A DNA stretch of 15,315 nucleotides from CAZLPW01 sp964561495 (GTDB taxonomy: Bacteria; Fidelibacterota; Marinisomatia; Marinisomatales; UBA1611), in assembly GCA_964561495.1 (NCBI GenBank), contig CAZLPW010000048.1, positions 1 to 15,315 of the forward strand. The letters are read 5' to 3'. Every line of letters starts with the position of its first letter. Positions within the stretch are counted from its first letter, which is position 1. This document shows positions 6,640-15,057 of the stretch, piece after piece. The notes under the pieces are model-generated. The model was not told where the DNA came from. It saw only the letters and a list, made by a program, of their open reading frames with translations, and ran no database searches. The position numbers and the translations under genes are program-made.

Positions 6640-7886
6640 TATTTAGATTTTTAATCTTTGCGGTATTGATTTTTGGATATGTATCTAGTCAGAGCATGGC
6701 TCGAAATCGTAAAAATAAAATTAATAATGTTGATAAGTTTGGTCTGTCTATATTCCCAAAAGTACTTAACGCCGATAGCGTTGAGATATTTACATTGTTA
6801 GAGATACCATTTTATTCTGTCCAGTTTATAAAAAAAAATAAAACATTCATGGCATCATATAATCTCTCAGTGTCACTGCAGGATGATTCTGGAAAAGAGG
6901 TAGGACATATGATTTGGGCTGACAGCATAATTGTTAATTCTTATAAAGAGACAAGATCAATTTTAAAAAACAGGAAGTATGACTATAAATTCAATATAGA
7001 AAAGCGAAAATATAAGATTGTTGCAGAGCTATTGGATAACGATACAAGGAAAAGAGGCAATAGGCAATTTAGATTTGATTATTCTAATTTAAAAAAGAAG
7101 CCAAATATTTTAGAGCCTTACTTTTTATTTGGAAAAAGAAAAGATTGGGATTTTGGGAAGGAAAACATTCCTTCTTATGGTACTAGAGTTAAAGAAATAA
7201 ACGATAGTTTAGGAATTTGCATATCGGGTTTTGTAAAAAAAGGTAAATATGATATTTTAGTTGAAATAAACTACCAGAATAAAGAATCTATTGTTGATAC
7301 TATATCTAATATATCAGATAAAGAATTTTTTGAAAAAATAATTTTATTTGATTCTAATAGATTTAATCTGGTAAATAATAAAGTTAGAATAAAATTAGTT
7401 CAGGGTAAGAGAACTAAGTCTAAGGAATTAGTTTTATCAGTTTATAAACCAGGTGTTTCTCAATTTGTATATGATATTGATCTAGGAATAAGACAGATGC
7501 GTTATTTGCTTAAGGGTGATAAAAGAAAATTATTTAAGGGAAAAAATAAATCTGAGAAAGAAGAACTTTTCTATCAATTTTGGAAATCAAAAGATCCTAC
7601 CCCTAATACTGAAGAGAATGAACTCATGGAAGAGTATTTTTCCAGAGTAGCATATTCAAATGAAAATTTTAATTCTTGGGGGCAAGGTTGGGAGACTGAC
7701 ATGGGAATGATCTATATACTTTTTGGCCGTCCTGATGAGGTCCAAAGATCAAATCCTACATCCTCTAGCCAGACAACGTATCAAGTTTGGACATATTATA
7801 ACTTAAACAAACAGTTTGTATTTAAAGATCTTAATGGTTTTGGAGATTATCGACTTGATAGCCCTTTCATGGGATCTAACTTTTAA
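6621..7886 (+). CDS. secreted GWxTD-domain protein
   Basis: This is a 421-residue protein with an N-terminal signal peptide or anchor (residues 5-24, before SQSMARNR). The first 280 residues are rich in beta strands and contain two apparent Ig-like segments. The C-terminal region, from about residue 285, carries the GWxTD domain: FWKSKDPTP (320-328), a helix ending EEYFSRV, then GWETD (356-360), and IYILFGRPDEV (365-374). GWxTD proteins are found in FCB bacteria, Acidobacteria and related groups; no biochemical role is established that I can name. Composition is strongly Lys/Asn-rich. The start overlaps the propeller gene by 19 bases and lacks its own Shine-Dalgarno sequence, so it is probably translated by coupling. 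It is followed by a 110-base gap and then mreB, so a role in the envelope is suggested by context only. Confidence 0.88.
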   Translation: MDKRTIVFRFLIFAVLIFGYVSSQSMARNRKNKINNVDKFGLSIFPKVLNADSVEIFTLLEIPFYSVQFIKKNKTFMASYNLSVSLQDDSGKEVGHMIWADSIIVNSYKETRSILKNRKYDYKFNIEKRKYKIVAELLDNDTRKRGNRQFRFDYSNLKKKPNILEPYFLFGKRKDWDFGKENIPSYGTRVKEINDSLGICISGFVKKGKYDILVEINYQNKESIVDTISNISDKEFFEKIILFDSNRFNLVNNKVRIKLVQGKRTKSKELVLSVYKPGVSQFVYDIDLGIRQMRYLLKGDKRKLFKGKNKSEKEELFYQFWKSKDPTPNTEENELMEEYFSRVAYSNENFNSWGQGWETDMGMIYILFGRPDEVQRSNPTSSSQTTYQVWTYYNLNKQFVFKDLNGFGDYRLDSPFMGSNF

Positions 7887-7996
7887 AAATTTGGACATAT
7901 ATTTAAATATTATTTCTTAAAATCCAAGTTAACAATTCATAAAAGTTCAATGTAAATTATTATAAAGTTTTTTGTTTTATAAGTTAATATAACTAT

Positions 7997-9022
7997 ATGT
8001 CATCAATAAATATTCCTCATTTTGTCAATTGGATATCTGGAGATATTGCTATTGACCTTGGAACGGCTAATACTTTAATATGGATGAAGGGAAAGGGGGT
8101 CGTAATAAACGAGCCATCGATTGTTACCCGGTCTGTACATAATGATGCAATTGTAGCAGTTGGTGATGAGGCAAAGGCTATGTTGGGTCGTACTCATCGG
8201 GATCTAGAGACCATAAGACCTTTACAAGATGGTGTAATAGCTGATTTCAGAATGACGGATGGTATGCTACAAGGTTTTATTAGGAAAATAAACCTTAATC
8301 GACTTTCAAGGCCTCGAATGGTAATATGTGTTCCCTCAGGTGTTACTGAGGTTGAAAGAAGAGCAGTTAAAGATTCGGGCGAGAGAGCAAATGCGCGTGA
8401 AGTCTATTTAATTGAAGAGCCTGTTGCAGCTGCAATAGGTATAGGCTTGGATATTAGTCAGCCAATTGGGAATATAATAGTTGATATTGGTGGTGGAACA
8501 ACTGAAATCGCTGTTATTTCGCTTAATGGAGTTGTTACGAAGGAGACAATCCGTATTGCTGGTGATGAAATGGATGAAGCTGTTTTACAATGGTTTAGGA
8601 ATGAGCATAAGTTAGAAATTGGTTTGGCAATGAGTGAGACAATAAAAAAGTCAGTAGGGTCTGCAATGAAAATGAGCTCAGAGACCATTGCAGTTAAAGG
8701 TCGTGATTTAGTTTCTGGAATTCCAAAAACAATAGAAGTCTCTTCTGATGAGATCAGGCAAGCACTTAAAGATCCAGTTAATTCAATAGTTGAGGCTGTT
8801 AAACGTTGCTTAGAGCAAACACCTCCTGAATTAGCTGCCGATATACTTGAGAGAGGTATAATCCTTGCTGGAGGTGGCAGTTTGTTAAAGGGTATTGATC
8901 AAATTATTAGAGAGAGGACAAAAGTTCCTGTAAATGTGTCTGAGGATCCACTTTTATCTGTAGTAAAGGGTACGGGAATGGTACTGGAAAATTTAAAAAA
9001 ATATGAGGCAGTGCTTCTTTAA
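7997..9022 (+). CDS. mreB: rod shape-determining actin homolog MreB
   Basis: This 341-residue protein matches the MreB family length. The actin-fold nucleotide motifs are all present: phosphate 1 DLGTANT (20-26), connect 1 EEPVAAAIG (140-148), phosphate 2 DIGGGTTE (163-170), and adenosine AGGGSLLKG (291-299). The amphipathic N-terminal start and the short hydrophobic loop (LSRPRM) used for membrane binding are also in place. MreB polymerises under the inner membrane and positions the elongation machinery. It is the first gene of a five-gene elongasome operon. The ATG has no Shine-Dalgarno sequence. The upstream 110 bases are A/T-rich and carry a small hairpin (AGTTA 7982-7986, TAACT 7990-7994) directly before the start. 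A promoter is expected there, but I could not fix one with confidence. Confidence 0.98.
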   Translation: MSSINIPHFVNWISGDIAIDLGTANTLIWMKGKGVVINEPSIVTRSVHNDAIVAVGDEAKAMLGRTHRDLETIRPLQDGVIADFRMTDGMLQGFIRKINLNRLSRPRMVICVPSGVTEVERRAVKDSGERANAREVYLIEEPVAAAIGIGLDISQPIGNIIVDIGGGTTEIAVISLNGVVTKETIRIAGDEMDEAVLQWFRNEHKLEIGLAMSETIKKSVGSAMKMSSETIAVKGRDLVSGIPKTIEVSSDEIRQALKDPVNSIVEAVKRCLEQTPPELAADILERGIILAGGGSLLKGIDQIIRERTKVPVNVSEDPLLSVVKGTGMVLENLKKYEAVLL

Positions 9023-9028
9023 GGTTGT

Positions 9029-9820
9029 ATGCTCAACCGTTATTTACTAATACTAAAAAATAGAGATCATATTGTATTTATAGTATTAGCTCTTGTTTCT
9101 TGTTTAATCTTAATTAATAATAGTGACCCCAGAATGTACGTTGTGAGGGGTAAATCAGCTGATTTTGTTGCTTTTCTTTCATCTCCCGTTACTTGGGTTC
9201 GATCGCTAATGTATTTAGAGGAAGAGAATAGACTCTTAAGAGAGTCAAATTTATTTTTAACACTACAGATTGAATCTATGTTAAATCTTGAAAATGAGAA
9301 TACAGAATTAAAAGATATGCTTGGGTATAAATCGAAGACTGATTTAACTATAATTCCTGCGCGAGTGGTTAATAAAGGCACACAGCCGAATCTTCTATCT
9401 GTAATTCTTAATGCAGGATCTAATGATAATGTAAAAGAAAACCAACCTGTTTTAACAGCAAAAGGAATAATAGGTAAAACAATTTTTGTTGGCGAATCAG
9501 CTTCAATTGTTCAATTAATCAATGATGTAAACTACAGAGTAAGCGTAAGGATACTTCCTAGTGGAGCGACAGGTATTCTGCGTTGGGTTGGAGATGGGAA
9601 AGCAGAGATAAAGGAAGTTCAAAAAAATGTAAATATTTCTATTGGTGACGAGGTGATTACGTCTGGATATAGTGATATATATCCCTCTGGTTTGCCAGTG
9701 GGTAAGGTAGCTGGTGTGATTGATAAAAGAGGAAGTTTTCATAAAAATGTCACTGTTTCATTGCCCAATGATTTGTCTGTTTTTCAGCACGCTTTTGTGA
9801 TTATTGGTAGAAATGATTAA
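9029..9820 (+). CDS. mreC: rod shape-determining protein MreC
   Basis: This is a 263-residue bitopic protein. It has a short cytoplasmic tail and one transmembrane helix at about residues 14-30. A periplasmic coiled coil follows at about 62-98 (EEENRLLRESN...LENENTELKDML), then a double beta-barrel domain. The family block GDEVITSGYSDIYPSGLPVGKV lies at about 206-227. MreC activates PBP2/RodA from the periplasmic side. AAGG at 9021-9024 lies four bases before the ATG, and the gene starts six bases after the mreB stop. It overlaps mreD by eight bases. No missing parts are visible. Confidence 0.96.
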   Translation: MLNRYLLILKNRDHIVFIVLALVSCLILINNSDPRMYVVRGKSADFVAFLSSPVTWVRSLMYLEEENRLLRESNLFLTLQIESMLNLENENTELKDMLGYKSKTDLTIIPARVVNKGTQPNLLSVILNAGSNDNVKENQPVLTAKGIIGKTIFVGESASIVQLINDVNYRVSVRILPSGATGILRWVGDGKAEIKEVQKNVNISIGDEVITSGYSDIYPSGLPVGKVAGVIDKRGSFHKNVTVSLPNDLSVFQHAFVIIGRND

Positions 9821-10292
9821 AATTAAATATATAGTACTGCAAATTATATTTGTTTTTTTTATTCAATTATTATTATCTGAATTTCTTGCTATTGATACTA
9901 TTCGTCCTGATTTTATTATTATTTTGGTTTTATATTGGTCAAATAATTATGGGAGATTATTTGGTATGATTATGGGATTTGTTGTTGGGCTTTTAAGTGA
10001 TTTATCAGGGACCGCATCATTTTTTGGTTTATCTCCTCTTACTTATCTTATTACAGGATATTTAATGGGAACACTAAAGAATAAAACTTCTACTATTAAT
10101 TTATTTTATTTCACTATTCTTTGGATAATTATATTATGTACTCAATTTTTAATCACATGCGCAGTTAGGTATCAACACTTATTTGGTGTAAATAATATAT
10201 TATTTTGGTCTAAATGGGCTGGCACCTGCGTTTACACACTGTGTTTTTGTGGAATTTTTCAATTCATAAATCCTCTTCGCAGGCCTAGTTAA
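9813..10292 (+). CDS. mreD: rod shape-determining protein MreD
   Basis: This is a 159-residue polytopic membrane protein with five or so hydrophobic helices. The family signature RPDFIIILVLYWS (residues 31-43) is followed by the glycine-rich helix GMIMGFVVGLLSDL (51-64). It ends in a short basic tail (RRPS). MreD is an inner-membrane partner of MreC and balances elongasome activity. I chose the ATG at 9813, inside the last codons of mreC (8-base overlap). A TTG at 9804 would add three residues but has no better support. The stop codon shares one base with the next ATG (TAATG at 10290-10294), indicating coupled translation with mrdA. Confidence 0.92.
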   Translation: MIKIKYIVLQIIFVFFIQLLLSEFLAIDTIRPDFIIILVLYWSNNYGRLFGMIMGFVVGLLSDLSGTASFFGLSPLTYLITGYLMGTLKNKTSTINLFYFTILWIIILCTQFLITCAVRYQHLFGVNNILFWSKWAGTCVYTLCFCGIFQFINPLRRPS

Positions 10293-12058
10293 TGTTAAAA
10301 GCTGATAATGTAGTCTCCTATGCACAATATTTATTTGCAGGGATTTTTGCTTGGTTTATTATAATTATATTGATTATAAGATATTTTCAAATTCAGGTTA
10401 TAGATAATGATTCCTATAGTAGAAAAGCGAATTCAAATAGAATTCGTAAGATTACACAAACAGCCCCCAGGGGTTTGATTCTTGATCGCAATGGTCAAAT
10501 ACTTGTGGATAATTATCCAACATATGTTTTAACAGCTATACCATGGGAGCTGTCTGATAAAGAAGAAAAGTTTTCAATTATTTCGAGTGTTATTGGTCTA
10601 AATAAAGAAAAGGTAGAAGAAAATTATAAAAAATATTATAGAGGCAGATTTAATCAAGTTAGGATTGCAAAAGATTTAAATTTCAATCAAATATCCAGGC
10701 TAGAAGAGAATAGGATTGACCTGCAAGGAATATACTATGAATATTATCCAGAGAGAAATTTCCCAAGTATTATTAGAGGGTCCCATATTTTTGGGAATGT
10801 AAAAGAAGTTGATAGAGAGATAAGAAATTCATTAATAAATAAAGAAAATTATGAATTAGGAGATATGATAGGCTGGAGTGGCATTGAGAAAAAGTATGAA
10901 AAATTTTTAAAAGGGAATAGGGGGATATATTTTTACGAAGTTGATGCTTTAGGTAGGGAAGTAGGTCATATTAATGATCTTGAGCCTCAAGAACCAATAC
11001 CAGGAGAAAATATTATTACAACCTTGAATTTAGAAATTCAAGATAAAGTGGAAAAAATTATTAAAGGTAAAAAAGGGGTATTACTAGTAAGTGAAAGTCA
11101 TTCTGGAGAAATTTTAGCAGCAGTTAGCTCCCCAGATTACGACCCTGAATTATTTACAGGTTTAATACTTAAAAGTACATGGAGTGAAATATTAAATAAT
11201 CCAGATAAGCCTCTATTAAATAGATATCTGCAGGGTCTGTACCCGCCAGGATCTATTGTGAAAATGATTACCCAAGCTGCGCTTATGGAAATAGTTGATT
11301 TTGATCCAAACACCACATATATCTGTGATGGTTCCTATCAATTTGGCGATAGGTTATTTGGTTGCTGGTGGCATGAAGGTCATGGAAAAATAAATATGTC
11401 TGGCGCCATGTTACAATCATGTGATGTATACTTTTATAAAGCTATTCAGTTGCTTGAGCTTGATCAATTAGCTGGGGTTTTTAGAGAATTTGGTTTTGGA
11501 GAACTTACTGGTATTGATATACCTGGTGAAGCAAAAGGGATAGTACCAGACAAAGCATATATGAATAAAAAACATGGTCGATATAACTGGAGCAAGGGTG
11601 CTCTCTTAAACATTTGTATTGGACAAGGTGAAATTCTTTCGACTCCAATGCAAGTATTAAATTTTACCAATTTAGTTGCAACCAGAGGCCAAGCGCTGAG
11701 GCCGCATTTCGTTATGAAAGAATATCAAAATGAAAATTTTACACCAAATATCAATGATGAAACCTGGGACCAGATTATAATGGACATGTCTTTAGTTATA
11801 ACAGATGAAAACGGAACTGGGAAAAATGCAGCCCTTAACATACCAGGGATATCTGTTTTTGGTAAGACAGGTACTGCTGAAAACAATCATGGTGATAGCC
11901 ATGCTTGGTTTATCGGCTGGGTTGAAAATGGTCAGAGAAAATATTCTGTAGTTGTGCTTATGGAAAATGCAGGTTCTGGTGGAAAAGTGGCTGCTCCAAT
12001 AGCAAAAGAAATATTTTATGCGTTGGTAACAAAACATGATAAAATAGTTTATAATTAA
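10292..12058 (+). CDS. mrdA: penicillin-binding protein 2 (elongation transpeptidase)
   Basis: This is a 588-residue class B penicillin-binding protein. It has one transmembrane helix (about 14-31). The pedestal/dimerisation domain starts at TAPRGLILDRNGQIL (58-72). The C-terminal transpeptidase domain contains the active-site SIVK (S321, K324), the SCD motif (376-378) and KTGT (525-528), so all catalytic elements are intact. It cross-links glycan strands made by RodA, whose gene follows. The segment between the first two motifs has C345, C358, H361, H364 and C377, a spacing that could hold zinc, as reported for some PBP2 enzymes. Both ends are joined to neighbours by TAATG overlaps. Target of mecillinam-type beta-lactams in model species. 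Confidence 0.97.
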   Translation: MLKADNVVSYAQYLFAGIFAWFIIIILIIRYFQIQVIDNDSYSRKANSNRIRKITQTAPRGLILDRNGQILVDNYPTYVLTAIPWELSDKEEKFSIISSVIGLNKEKVEENYKKYYRGRFNQVRIAKDLNFNQISRLEENRIDLQGIYYEYYPERNFPSIIRGSHIFGNVKEVDREIRNSLINKENYELGDMIGWSGIEKKYEKFLKGNRGIYFYEVDALGREVGHINDLEPQEPIPGENIITTLNLEIQDKVEKIIKGKKGVLLVSESHSGEILAAVSSPDYDPELFTGLILKSTWSEILNNPDKPLLNRYLQGLYPPGSIVKMITQAALMEIVDFDPNTTYICDGSYQFGDRLFGCWWHEGHGKINMSGAMLQSCDVYFYKAIQLLELDQLAGVFREFGFGELTGIDIPGEAKGIVPDKAYMNKKHGRYNWSKGALLNICIGQGEILSTPMQVLNFTNLVATRGQALRPHFVMKEYQNENFTPNINDETWDQIIMDMSLVITDENGTGKNAALNIPGISVFGKTGTAENNHGDSHAWFIGWVENGQRKYSVVVLMENAGSGGKVAAPIAKEIFYALVTKHDKIVYN

Positions 12059-13290
12059 TGTTTAGGATTAATAGCGATGTGTTTGATGAAATTCCAAGAC
12101 AGCTGATTTGGGCTGTAGTTTTTCTTAATATTTTAGGTTTATTTGCTCTTAAAAGTATTGCGCAACATCATACTGGACTTATTTTGCAAAACCCGTTCAC
12201 AAAACAACTAATATTTTTATGCCCTGCGGTCATTATTTGTATTTTGATTACCATGACTCCTAGGTACTTAATACATAAATACGCTTATCCTCTTTATGCA
12301 ATTGGAATTGTTTTAGTTTTATTACCTTTTTTAGGCGAACCTCATTCGGGTACTTACCGTTGGTTGGAATTTGGTCTGCCTATATCAATTCAACCCAGTG
12401 AATTTGCCAAGGTGTTTACTATACTTGCTCTCGCTAGATATCTTTCTGATCACAATTTAAAGATGAGAAGTCTTACAGTGATTTTTGCACCTATTATTTT
12501 GGTAATTCTCCCTACGTTTATTATTCTTAAGCAACCAGATTTAGGAACTGCGGTAATAATAATAGCACCTTTATTACCGATGTTGTATTGGTCTGGTGCA
12601 AATCCATTTCACCTTTTTTTACTTTTAGCGCCTATTCTTAGTATGGCAACAGCATTTCATTCAGTTGCTTTCACGGTTTGGGCAATAATTTTATCAATCG
12701 TAATAGTATTATCAAGACCTAATAGATTTATTTCATTGATCATTTTTTTTGGAAATATATTTTTGGGATTGCTTTCTCCTGCTCTTTGGAATAGTTTTTT
12801 TACACAATATCAACGGAATAGGATATTGACATTATTTAATCCTGAAAAAGATCCTTTAGGCGCTGCCTATCAAATTATACAAAGCAAAACAGCAATTGGG
12901 TCAGGCGGTATGTTTGGAAAAGGGTGGGGAGAAGGAACTCAAACTCAGTTAAAGTTTCTCCCAGTCCAAGAGTCCGATTTTATATTATCTGTTATTGGTG
13001 AAGAGTTAGGCTTTATTACTATTGCTTTTACATTATTGGTTTTTGGATATTTTTGTTCTCAGATTATTAAGAGTTCATTTCTTTCAAAAGATAGATTCTC
13101 AAGCCTTGCTCTTATAGGTTTTGCAACAGTTTTTTTATCTCATGTTTTTGTAAATACCGCTATGACTGTTGGTTTAATTCCTGTGAAAGGGTTACCATTT
13201 CCATTTGTATCAGCTGGAGGTTCATTTTTAGTGGCTTGCTATATTATGTTAGGGCTAGTGATGAAGTTGAGTGTTAATTACGCGGATTGA
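12058..13290 (+). CDS. rodA: peptidoglycan glycosyltransferase RodA (SEDS family)
   Basis: This is a 410-residue protein with about ten transmembrane helices, typical of SEDS polymerases. Conserved elements include RWLEFG (101-106), QPSEFAK (112-118) and KQPDLGTA (158-165). The extracellular loop DPLGAAYQIIQS (265-276) contains the putative catalytic aspartate D265. GSGGMFGKGWGEGTQ (281-295), FILSVIGEELGF (308-319) and LPFPFVSAGGS (379-389) complete the set. RodA polymerises lipid II in complex with PBP2. The ATG overlaps the mrdA stop by one base (TAATG at 12056-12060). The C-terminus is short after the last helix. It is the last gene of the mre-mrd run before a 71-base gap. Confidence 0.97.
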   Translation: MFRINSDVFDEIPRQLIWAVVFLNILGLFALKSIAQHHTGLILQNPFTKQLIFLCPAVIICILITMTPRYLIHKYAYPLYAIGIVLVLLPFLGEPHSGTYRWLEFGLPISIQPSEFAKVFTILALARYLSDHNLKMRSLTVIFAPIILVILPTFIILKQPDLGTAVIIIAPLLPMLYWSGANPFHLFLLLAPILSMATAFHSVAFTVWAIILSIVIVLSRPNRFISLIIFFGNIFLGLLSPALWNSFFTQYQRNRILTLFNPEKDPLGAAYQIIQSKTAIGSGGMFGKGWGEGTQTQLKFLPVQESDFILSVIGEELGFITIAFTLLVFGYFCSQIIKSSFLSKDRFSSLALIGFATVFLSHVFVNTAMTVGLIPVKGLPFPFVSAGGSFLVACYIMLGLVMKLSVNYAD

Positions 13291-13361
13291 TTTAAACTTA
13301 TTTGATGAAATTAAATTAACTGGTAAATTAGACAAGCGCTTTAAGTTAAAATGGAAAATAA

Positions 13362-14180
13362 ATGTTGAAGAGCTCCACATATTACTTATCAGTTTCCTTA
13401 ATTATAACTTTCTTTAATTCATATATTATAGCCCAATCTGGATGGGAGAAGGAACAGCGTAGGCTAAATGCTAAAATTGACCGCATTCGTGTGCAAGTAG
13501 ATTCCTTAGAGATGGATAATCAAATATTGTTGCCCGAGCTAATGTCTGCTTTTAAGCAGGCTGTAAAAAGTAAATCTCAGCAAGACTCAGTAACTTTAGT
13601 TATACTTAAAAGAATAAATACACTTAGCAATAAAATATCTGCTCTTGAGTCACAAAGTAGGTATGCAGATAGCACTGCTTTAGAAAATTTAAATAGGCTT
13701 GTTCATATTGAAAATAAAATAGTGACATTGACAAATAGTTATAATGAAATGGCTAGATTAAAATCTGGGGGGCCGATTTCGTCTGCTCCAGAATTTAATC
13801 TAGCGCAATATAAGCAAAAATATATGGAGAGTCTGTCTAATTTTCAAAATCAGCAATATGATAGAGCAATCGAAGGCTTTCAATCTTTGGTTGAAGCAGA
13901 TGCATCAAATGAATTAGCCGATAATAGTCAGTATTGGCTATCTGAATGCTTCTACGCTCAAAAGGATTTTAAAAGGGCCATAGCTGAATTTTCACGAGTC
14001 TTTACTTTTGCGGGAACCGATAAGAATGATGATGCCCAATTAAAAATTGGATTATCTTATAAAAGTATGGGAAATATAGAAAAAGCTAGAGAAGAATTCC
14101 AACGTCTCATAGATTATTTTCCAGGTAGTGAGTTTTACCCTAGAGCAAAGGAAGCTTTAAAACAGTTGTCAATTGACTAA
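13362..14180 (+). CDS. CpoB/YbgF-like periplasmic coiled-coil TPR protein
   Basis: This is a 272-residue protein with a signal peptide (about residues 1-25, ending IIAQ). A coiled coil follows (about 28-130; heptad-like, rich in Leu, Ile, Lys and Ser). Three TPR units end the protein (about 149-182, 186-219, 224-257), including the hallmark ADNSQYWLSECFYAQKDF and KAREEFQRLIDYFPGS. This is the architecture of CpoB (YbgF), which in E. coli links the Tol-Pal system to PBP1B during septation. No tol or pal gene is visible here. Instead it follows rodA after 71 bases, so it may serve peptidoglycan synthesis or outer-membrane constriction. Only a weak GGA (13353-13355) precedes the ATG. The product might be named differently in this phylum, but the domain order is clear. 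Confidence 0.85.
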   Translation: MLKSSTYYLSVSLIITFFNSYIIAQSGWEKEQRRLNAKIDRIRVQVDSLEMDNQILLPELMSAFKQAVKSKSQQDSVTLVILKRINTLSNKISALESQSRYADSTALENLNRLVHIENKIVTLTNSYNEMARLKSGGPISSAPEFNLAQYKQKYMESLSNFQNQQYDRAIEGFQSLVEADASNELADNSQYWLSECFYAQKDFKRAIAEFSRVFTFAGTDKNDDAQLKIGLSYKSMGNIEKAREEFQRLIDYFPGSEFYPRAKEALKQLSID

Positions 14181-14202
14181 GCGATTATTCGCGTAATTTA
14201 AT

Positions 14203-15030
14203 ATGCCAAAAAAACTTTATTACATTACTACGGAGATTACACCTTTTGCTAATCCTACTGGTTTAGGAGACTTTTCAGTTCATGTTCCATTAAGGCTGCA
14301 AGAAAAAGGACACGATATTAGAACTATTATACCAAAATATGGATACGTTAGTGAAAGAAAATATATTTTAAGAGAAGTAATTCGTCTTAGGGAGATACCT
14401 TTTCAATTTATTGGTGCTGGTCAGGTTGCAAGTGCTAAAAGTGCATTTATACCCAAGACGCGAGTTCAAATTTATTTTCTTGAAGATGAAAAATGGTTTA
14501 AACCTTTAACAAATCTAGTCTACAAATCGAAAAACGGAAGAATTTTAGCTGATAATGCTATACGTTATGGGTTTTTTTCCAAAGCGGTACTGTCTACTTT
14601 ACCTCATTTGTTTTGGACACCACACATTTTTTTATGTAATGGTTGGCAAACAGCTATGTTGCCAGGTTTATATAAAAATCATTACGAAGGATTAAATAAA
14701 TTTTATAAAAAAATTAAAACAATACTTCTAATTCATGATAATGATGAATATGCGAATGTTGCAAGAAATGATTTGGATTTAATGGAAATACCAATCGATT
14801 CATCTTTGAATGGGGATAACCTGAATGCGTATGAAGTTGCAGCATTCAATACCGATGGTATTGTTATTTTTAATAGGCCATCATCTTCGATATCGCAAAA
14901 GCTAATGAAATTACCAGGATTGGTAAAAAATAAGGAAAAAGTTAGTATTATAGAATTAAATGATGATGAAGATCCAGATTATGATTCATTATCCGAGGAT
15001 TTGAATACAATTATTAAAAAAACTTCCTGA
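14203..15030 (+). CDS. stand-alone GT5 N-domain-like protein, probably non-catalytic
   Basis: This is a 275-residue protein. The start (YYITTEITPFANPTGLGDFS, then LQEKGHDIRTIIPKYG) matches the N-terminal Rossmann domain of glycogen/starch synthases (GT5). It is closest in pattern to the roughly 270-residue 'glycogen/starch synthase' of Bacteroidetes (QEITPY...EKGREIRTFMPRYG). Real glycogen synthases have about 480 residues and a second GT-B domain, which is absent here, and the next gene does not encode it. The Lys of KxGGL is Asn (N17) and the HxHDW motif reads LCNGW (144-148), so ADP-glucose binding and catalysis are unlikely. The tail is very acidic (ELNDDEDPDYDSLSED, 251-266). No glg gene is nearby. 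Annotating it as glycogen synthase would be misleading; its role is unknown. No Shine-Dalgarno sequence precedes the ATG. Confidence 0.8.
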   Translation: MPKKLYYITTEITPFANPTGLGDFSVHVPLRLQEKGHDIRTIIPKYGYVSERKYILREVIRLREIPFQFIGAGQVASAKSAFIPKTRVQIYFLEDEKWFKPLTNLVYKSKNGRILADNAIRYGFFSKAVLSTLPHLFWTPHIFLCNGWQTAMLPGLYKNHYEGLNKFYKKIKTILLIHDNDEYANVARNDLDLMEIPIDSSLNGDNLNAYEVAAFNTDGIVIFNRPSSSISQKLMKLPGLVKNKEKVSIIELNDDEDPDYDSLSEDLNTIIKKTS

Positions 15031-15057
15031 TCATCATTACCTTATTATATTTATTTT

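Noticed and set aside
7887..7996. Promoter for mreB (for example TATAAA at 7961-7966)
   Set aside because: A -10-like hexamer is expected by chance in such A/T-rich DNA, and no -35 element with good spacing was found. A promoter probably exists here but cannot be placed.
9804..9806. TTG as the start of mreD
   Set aside because: The ATG at 9813 is three codons later, gives a normal MreD N-terminus, and a short overlap with mreC.
13287..13351. Promoter-like TTGATG (13302)/TAAATT (13324) and the imperfect inverted repeat of TTTAAACTTA with TAAGTTAAAA
   Set aside because: Both are weak, low-complexity matches; the repeat has a mismatch and no T run follows, so neither a promoter nor a rodA terminator is supported.
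14203..15030. Functional glycogen synthase (glgA)
   Set aside because: Only half the enzyme is present, and the substrate Lys and catalytic His positions are changed.
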